DNA of 50,903 nt from Gammaproteobacteria bacterium (GTDB lineage: Bacteria > Pseudomonadota > Gammaproteobacteria > SZUA-152): positions 1 to 50,903 of the forward strand of contig JAKIUF010000032.1 in the NCBI GenBank assembly GCA_021647705.1, in the 5' to 3' direction. The stretch's first letter is position 1; each line of letters starts with the position of its first letter. Below, piece by piece: positions 46,190 through 50,903 of this stretch. The notes below the pieces were generated by a model. That model saw only the letters and a list, made by a program, of their open reading frames with translations, made no database searches and had not been told where the DNA came from. A program made the position numbers and the translations under genes.

Positions 46190-47350
46190 TCACGGTGATT
46201 CTGACGGGAGTGCCTGAGTGCTCCCGTTGGATGTTGCCGCATTTTTAAATCGCGTTACGCGCTCTTTGGTGAGCGGGTGGCTTGCGAAATATTGGCGGAT
46301 ATCCTTTTTTTCCTGCGTGATGCCCTGATTTTCATTGGCCGCCTCAATGGCTTTGCGTAGACATTCCTGTATGTCTGCCTGATGTGTAGCGCATTGCCGG
46401 CTGACCTGTAATTTTTGCATCATGGTGGAAAAATACGCAGGATCAATGGCGTACCGAAGCATGTATTGCAGCGCAAATTCATCAGCCTCTATTTCCATGT
46501 CACGTGAATAACCGGATTCTACCAATAGCACAGGTAGTCCAGTGATGATGGCGCTACTGGTGGAAACATCGCCGGTAATCACGGCGACAAACAATGCCAG
46601 ACTGGCCCCCTGAATGACCCGGCGCAGGCTGTGCCGGTATTGCAAGTGACCAATTTCATGCAGCATGACAGCAATAATCTCATTGTTATCTGCCGCAAGA
46701 TTGATGAGATCGTCGGTGAAAACGATGGTACCGTCAGGAAGCGCCAAGGCATTGGCACCGATGGTGTTACTTTTTCTGAACACGACACGAATGTTGTTCA
46801 GATCTAAAGTGTTCAGCAGAACAGTAAACGTCTGTTGTAGATCCTGCTGACGTGTTTTGCTTAATTCGCTGGCCTGCATGAGATGTTCATCGAGTGAATC
46901 CAGTACACCATCACCGAGTAAACGGGCATGTTCATCAGGAATCATGAAAGCGATTTCCTTGCTGAAATAAGGAATACCAAACTGAATAAAACTCCAACCG
47001 AAAAAAATCACCACCAGTAGTGTTGAAAGCACCCATCGCTTGGATTTTTCGAGCTTGTGAACCAGATTGTGCGAGCGCTTGCTGGATGTTCGTTCAATGA
47101 TATGGTCAATACCATCATTGTCCAGCGTTTCAAAATGCGCGCCGTTAGGGAACTCTACATAGCGCGGAGAATTGCCGATGCGTGGAGAGAAGTTCACTGC
47201 GGCAACGGCGACCAGCTCTTCATCAATGCCTTCCAGACCGATAAAATCTTCATCGGTTAGGTATAAAAGGGTCTCGGTACAGTGTGAGGTTTTGCCGTCG
47301 GAGTATTGACCCGTGATTTTAATATCCACCGTCATTGAATCAACAGTCAT
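46190..47350 (-). CDS. M48 family zinc metallopeptidase, membrane-bound
   Basis: 386 residues. An N-terminal domain of about 100 residues is followed by one membrane helix (about 107-124). The M48 catalytic domain has HEIGH at 231-235 and a third ligand in the following DMEIEADEFA segment. It is probably an envelope-quality-control or regulatory protease. It is separated by 5 bp from the upstream DUF898 gene, a pairing often seen in proteobacteria, so the two likely work together. Confidence 0.9.
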   Translation of the reverse strand: MTVDSMTVDIKITGQYSDGKTSHCTETLLYLTDEDFIGLEGIDEELVAVAAVNFSPRIGNSPRYVEFPNGAHFETLDNDGIDHIIERTSSKRSHNLVHKLEKSKRWVLSTLLVVIFFGWSFIQFGIPYFSKEIAFMIPDEHARLLGDGVLDSLDEHLMQASELSKTRQQDLQQTFTVLLNTLDLNNIRVVFRKSNTIGANALALPDGTIVFTDDLINLAADNNEIIAVMLHEIGHLQYRHSLRRVIQGASLALFVAVITGDVSTSSAIITGLPVLLVESGYSRDMEIEADEFALQYMLRYAIDPAYFSTMMQKLQVSRQCATHQADIQECLRKAIEAANENQGITQEKKDIRQYFASHPLTKERVTRFKNAATSNGSTQALPSESP

Positions 47351-47355
47351 CGGGT

Positions 47356-48513
47356 TTACACGCCCAGGCCCATATCAAAGACTTCTCCCATTTCTTCACC
47401 AAAGGCCGATTGTCCTTCAGGCTGTACACCAAAAAAATTATCCAGATCACCAGTAATGATGATGGATGTCATTTGTGCGCGGTATCGCGCTGTACGAATT
47501 TTGGCCCAGGGCATTAATAATCCCAAGCTAATGGCGATAGCCAGAGTATTGGTAACATACAAGTACAGCATGGCACCGACTTTTAAATCAGACTGTACAC
47601 GGTGCTCAGCAATATTGAGATTGCCAAAAATGAAATTGGTTTTTTTCGTCTGGATATAAGAGAGCAGCCAAAGGTATAAGGGTAATGTCAGGATGAAGCC
47701 AAGCAACCCATTAAATGCAAACATTGCAAGCAGGCCAAAAACAGATACTACCAGAAATGCTTTGATATAAATGCTGTACAGGTCGCCGAGAGTACCATTA
47801 AAACTGAAGTCAGCCTGCCCGAAACAGGCGTGAGAGGATTTGAATTTGATGATCATGTATTGCCACAGAGGGAAAAGGCAGACGATGGGCAGCAGAGGGA
47901 GAATGACAAATAAAAAAAAGGGCGAAAAAATGGAAGGAGAAGGTGTTTCGGTTTCATTTTCTGCGGCTGCCGCAGTGGGTAGAAAACTGTCCTGAAAATA
48001 AGCGACGAATAAAAAATACAGTATGGTAAGCAACAGGGGATAGGCAAAAATTGTGTAGGCACGTTTAAAGTTTTTCTGGAAATTGAATTTGATATTGCGA
48101 TACGCAGTGTTGCGAAGCTGAAATGACATGGACATAACCACCATTGCCGGAATCAGTAAAGCAATGACTCCAATCATAATGCCCGTAGCCAAAGGGCTGA
48201 TGAGCCCGGAAAAATAATAAGCTGCAAAAAACACCAAGGCGATGGCACGACCTTTGAGTATTTGCAGGGGACTGGCCAAATAACGAAAGCTGGCACCATC
48301 CAACTGGATATTGCCATAAAAATATTGGAGCGTGCGTACCTTGGCCCAGGGAGAATAAATACCCAGCGTCAGTATAGTCAGCAGTACGTTGATGATCCAA
48401 ATGGAAAAAAATTCGTTGGCGTTGCCGGTAAACTCAAAGGGTATTCTGTGTTCTGGTGTGGGGTTTGTTGTGGGCGCTATCATGTGTTGCTCGTCATTTG
48501 CGTGAGTATCCAT
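47356..48513 (-). CDS. DUF898 (YjgN-like) multi-pass membrane protein
   Basis: A 385-residue inner-membrane protein with about seven or more hydrophobic helices. It shows the two family repeats: a GNANEFFSIWIINVLLT region with LGIYSPWAKVRTLQYF, and again near the end LLMPWAKIRTARYRA. Function is unknown. It is the first gene of an operon with the M48 peptidase. Confidence 0.9.
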   Translation of the reverse strand: MDTHANDEQHMIAPTTNPTPEHRIPFEFTGNANEFFSIWIINVLLTILTLGIYSPWAKVRTLQYFYGNIQLDGASFRYLASPLQILKGRAIALVFFAAYYFSGLISPLATGIMIGVIALLIPAMVVMSMSFQLRNTAYRNIKFNFQKNFKRAYTIFAYPLLLTILYFLFVAYFQDSFLPTAAAAENETETPSPSIFSPFFLFVILPLLPIVCLFPLWQYMIIKFKSSHACFGQADFSFNGTLGDLYSIYIKAFLVVSVFGLLAMFAFNGLLGFILTLPLYLWLLSYIQTKKTNFIFGNLNIAEHRVQSDLKVGAMLYLYVTNTLAIAISLGLLMPWAKIRTARYRAQMTSIIITGDLDNFFGVQPEGQSAFGEEMGEVFDMGLGV

Positions 48514-48721
48514 CCCTTATCCTTGTATAGGTTACCCGTCATGCGGATATTTATTTTTGTTCTCAGGATTATTAATGGCTATCCCGATTCAGTACAGAAA
48601 TTTATTATTGCGCCAAGATCTCAAAGTGTACTGATCCCCGTGGCAAAAATAAGGTTTTGGTATTATTACCTGTTTCAGTTCAGTGTGATACCAGGGCGAG
48701 GAATGATTGCAAAATGTGACT

Positions 48722-49471
48722 TTATTCCAGATACTTTTTCTGCCATTGCATGTACATTTTTCGTACATGTTCAGCATAGGCTACCTTGTCATCAAAATCA
48801 GCCGGGTCGATAGCATCAAACACATAATAGTTAGCCCGGTGATTTTGAGTGCGAATGAAATGCCACATTTTATCCATCAGCGTGTACGGATCCTGCCACT
48901 CGAAATCCTCCTGAGATTCATAATGAATGAACACGGGCACAATGGGTACACCGGTTTGCAGTGACACATCGAAGGCACCCAACTTGAAGTCACGAGTAAT
49001 GCGCCGTCCGGTACAACCACCTTCCGGGTACAAGGCAATATTTTTACCGCTGTCCAGTGCCACGATCATCGTATCGATCACAGCCCGGCGTGAGTCGGGG
49101 TTATCGCGATCCACGTACAGGTTGCCTGCCGCTTCGGTGATGCGTCCCACCAGCCACCACTTCTTCACTTGCACCTTGGCCACTGAATGCACAGGGAACA
49201 GTGCGGGAACGCCCACATCTTCCAGTGCTGAAGGATGGTTGGCAATCAGAATGTAGCGCTCGGGCAGGGCCGAGACATTTTTTTGATGCAGGCGCAGGTC
49301 TACCCCCAGTGCCCTTACAAAACTACGGCACCAGAACCGAAATAGCGTGAAATAAACGTGGCTGCCGCGTAGTTTGCGCAAGTGGCTCAGCCCGTTCATG
49401 GCCAGGGTAAATATAGCCAGCTCCACGCTGTTGATAATGAAATAGATGAATTTGCCCAATGCCTGAATCAT
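48722..49471 (-). CDS. PlsC-type lysophospholipid/1-acylglycerol-3-phosphate acyltransferase
   Basis: 249 residues. A membrane-associated N-terminus is followed by acyltransferase motif I NHPSALED (78-85). Motif II is GNLYVDR, motif III is LYPEGG and motif IV is VPIVPVFI. In the usual H-x4-D motif the position after His79-x4 is Glu84, with Asp85 next to it. This is a small departure that may still work. It probably acylates a lysophospholipid at the inner membrane. It is monocistronic. Confidence 0.88.
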   Translation of the reverse strand: MIQALGKFIYFIINSVELAIFTLAMNGLSHLRKLRGSHVYFTLFRFWCRSFVRALGVDLRLHQKNVSALPERYILIANHPSALEDVGVPALFPVHSVAKVQVKKWWLVGRITEAAGNLYVDRDNPDSRRAVIDTMIVALDSGKNIALYPEGGCTGRRITRDFKLGAFDVSLQTGVPIVPVFIHYESQEDFEWQDPYTLMDKMWHFIRTQNHRANYYVFDAIDPADFDDKVAYAEHVRKMYMQWQKKYLE

Positions 49472-49846
49472 ATGAATGATGCGCTCTCTGATGTCTTTAT
49501 AGGGTTTGTTGCCACACCATAATGATGAACGGCGCTTTTGGGAAAATATTTAATCTGCATGAATCGGCAGATATGGCCACTATCGTTCCAAAGGCGCTAC
49601 CAATAACCCTGCAAATGAGCGTTACCATAAGCATTTGGTGTAATTACAGTTATTTAGCATTTCACCATTTTATAGTTTATATGTTGTAGCAAGCCCATGT
49701 GTTAATGTAAATTTTTGTTGCTTGGGCTTGCATTATGGTTATGGCGAGTGATGTATCGAGGATAAATAATCCGCTCCAGTCACACAGCGCCGTAGACACT
49801 CCTTCCTGTTGATGTAAACTCTGTCCTGCGAGCCATATGGCCCGCC
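49472..49846. other. Intergenic region upstream of the structured RNA
   Basis: No gene is seen. A 9-bp inverted repeat GCAAGCCCA (49689-49697) / TGGGCTTGC (49723-49731) with a 25-base AT-rich loop is the only clear structure. The plus strand must supply a promoter for the structured element, but I could not identify it with confidence. Confidence 0.45.
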
Positions 49847-50022
49847 GGAGCTTTACAACTCCGCAACAAGCGGTTGGCATTACCGTTATTAATGCCGTCT
49901 TTCGACCTGTTATGGCCGGGAGGCGGCGGTGTATGTCCAGGACTTCGGTCTAAAGACCGTCGCGGTCGTCTTGTTGCGGCTTGTAAACTCCCGGCCACCC
50001 TTAATCGGGTGGCCGCGTTTTT
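49847..50022 (+). ncRNA. Candidate structured leader RNA with terminator hairpin
   Basis: Long arms close the element: GGAG-CTTTACAA and CCGCAACAAG (49847-49870) pair with CTTGTTGCGG and CTTGTAAACTCC (49970-49991). This is a near-perfect 22-bp stem. Inside are stem GGCATTA-N7-TAATGCC (49876-49896) and the 14-base palindrome CGGTCTAAAGACCG (49946-49959). Directly after it comes CGGCCACCC-TTAATC-GGGTGGCCG (49992-50015) and a T5 run, a textbook terminator. A small ORF with a good ribosome site starts 20 bases later, suggesting attenuation control or a stand-alone small RNA. I do not recognise the fold as a known class. Confidence 0.6.
49992..50022 (+). terminator. Intrinsic terminator or attenuator
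   Basis: A perfect 9-bp GC-rich stem with a 6-base loop, followed by CG and TTTTT. It stands upstream of the next ORF, so it either ends the structured RNA or regulates read-through. Confidence 0.75.
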
Positions 50023-50041
50023 AGCCAAAATAAGGAGAGAC

Positions 50042-50287
50042 ATGGCCATGCCCGATCAACCTGACACTCGTGTTCAAGACACTGATGAGCGCCATATCGA
50101 ATTGCAGCGCACCAACCCCCTGCTGAGCGAAGACATCCCGGTAGATAACATACGTGCCGTTTTAACGCTGCTCACATATATTGATTTGAGCGATATTTGT
50201 TTGGGAGATGAAGGCAGTTATGGGCTCTTCCTGGTTCACGAATGGCTGCGGTGTTCCGTCACATATTCAGGTCGTAAAAATATATAA
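50042..50287 (+). CDS. Small hypothetical protein downstream of the structured leader
   Basis: 81 residues from ATG 50042, with AAGGAGAG just upstream; a second ATG two codons later has even better spacing. The protein is acidic and soluble, with a predicted helix VDNIRAVLTLLTYIDLSDI. I do not recognise it; wording of this kind occurs in small ORFs linked to mobile elements or plasmids. The same frame is open back to a TTG at 49874 through the RNA stems, but that extension lacks a ribosome site and encodes the hairpins. Confidence 0.5.
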   Translation: MAMPDQPDTRVQDTDERHIELQRTNPLLSEDIPVDNIRAVLTLLTYIDLSDICLGDEGSYGLFLVHEWLRCSVTYSGRKNI

Positions 50288-50483
50288 AGACCATCAAATG
50301 AAAAGCCTGCTTAAACCTATTCCTCGAAAATGTGGGGTGAGAAACTTATGTTTTTTGCTAGACAAGGAAAAAACCGGATGTTTTCCAGCAAACAACCCGC
50401 TTTTCCAGGTCGCGGACAACAGAAGACCTTCGCCTGTTACTCAGGCGACCTGAAAATAAAAACCTGAAGAAAATGATTGAGGC

Positions 50484-50903
50484 TTATGTGGGCAGTGTCT
50501 GTTTATAAACGCACTTGTCCGCAGACTGCCCCTTCATCCAACACTGTCCCAGCCGATGGGCAAACTGTTTCAGTTTGTCCATCGCGCCTACAGCCCGGAA
50601 GAATCGTTGGTCGTAGTGGTTGATCATATCCAGCCAGCCTTGTTGTTCAATCCCCAGTCTGGCTAATATGGGCGGTAAGTTGTCGGCAATTGCTCCGGCT
50701 TTATCATCGCGTATGGCCCGACCACTCCAGTCCACGAGTTCCAGGTAATCCAGGTATGAAAAGGCGATGCCTTCGGGCTGGTCTTTGTGTTCGTCTCCAA
50801 TGAAATCGGTCAGTTTGACGGTCGTTTGGGAGGAGTGTGATTGAGCTTGATCTTGTTCAGGAGGTGAGGTCGAGCTTTGATGGGCTTGTATCCGTGCCTG
50901 AAT
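50484..50903 (-). CDS. RAYT/REP-associated-type transposase, C-terminal part (partial)
   Basis: The frame is open from the window edge to a stop at 50484. It encodes about 139 residues ending in GIAFSYLDYLELVDWSGRAI, RDDKAGAI, PPILARLGI and GQCWMKG. This is the C-terminal extension seen on many IS200-like (Y1) transposases of the REP-associated kind. The catalytic HUH and Tyr part lies beyond the window. It may be the source of the REP-like element at 6101. Confidence 0.75.
   Translation of the reverse strand: MQARIQAHQSSTSPPEQDQAQSHSSQTTVKLTDFIGDEHKDQPEGIAFSYLDYLELVDWSGRAIRDDKAGAIADNLPPILARLGIEQQGWLDMINHYDQRFFRAVGAMDKLKQFAHRLGQCWMKGQSADKCVYKQTLPT

Noticed and set aside
49874-50041. N-terminal extension of the small ORF back to a TTG
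   Set aside because: It would translate through the RNA stems and the terminator, lacks a ribosome site, and a good one exists at 50032. It is not fully excluded.
50298-50467. Two overlapping small frames (from ATG 50298 and ATG 50330)
   Set aside because: Neither has a clear ribosome site or known family. An 8-bp inverted repeat (CAGGTCGC / GCGACCTG) lies inside them, which fits non-coding DNA.

Overview
The window looks like the chromosome of a sulfur-oxidising gammaproteobacterium. The evidence is the gyrA-serC-serA-pheA-hisC-tyrA-aroA amino-acid cluster, PurT, a DUF3549 protein, BipA/TypA, PrmA, a DUF898 + M48 pair and TusE. A second layer of thiosulfate-oxidation genes points the same way. 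No rRNA, tRNA or CRISPR array was seen, and the genus cannot be named from the sequence alone.

Layout. 40-555 is a cupin protein. 1037-9432 is a compact co-directional island of five genes: a Fic AMPylator with a C-terminal winged helix, an MmeI-like DNA methyltransferase, a YhcG/DUF1016 PD-(D/E)XK nuclease, a DEAD/DEAH-type helicase and a GIY-YIG (T5orf172) protein. Two tandem palindromes precede it. I read it as a candidate composite restriction/anti-phage system. 9696-12168 holds a periplasmic SIMPL protein and a convergent secreted putative glycoside hydrolase.

12844-23944 is the housekeeping block: gyrA, a histone-deacetylase-like gene, then serC, serA, pheA, hisC, tyrA and aroA (serine, phenylalanine, tyrosine, histidine and shikimate pathways). 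Its intergenic spacers carry a dispersed, partly palindromic repeat family. On the other strand follow a DsbA/DsbB-like redox pair and prmA. 27472-30366 is a large secreted FG-GAP + six-PKD protein.

30640-36419 is a sulfur module: tsdB-like and tsdA-like dihaem cytochromes, a SulP anion transporter, a periplasmic DsrE-like protein and a SoxB-like metallohydrolase with substituted metal ligands. A good sigma-70-type promoter precedes it. From 36579 to 43427 (minus strand) lie an envelope protein, TusE, a membrane J-protein, PurT, a DUF3549 protein, a membrane-anchored RRM protein and a PAS histidine kinase. The kinase reading frame has no ATG/GTG/TTG at its apparent start. typA, an M48/DUF898 operon and a PlsC-type acyltransferase follow.

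The right end holds a strongly structured candidate RNA with an intrinsic terminator-like hairpin just before a small ORF. At the edge is the C-terminal part of a RAYT-type transposase, which fits the REP-like hairpin found inside the defence-like island.
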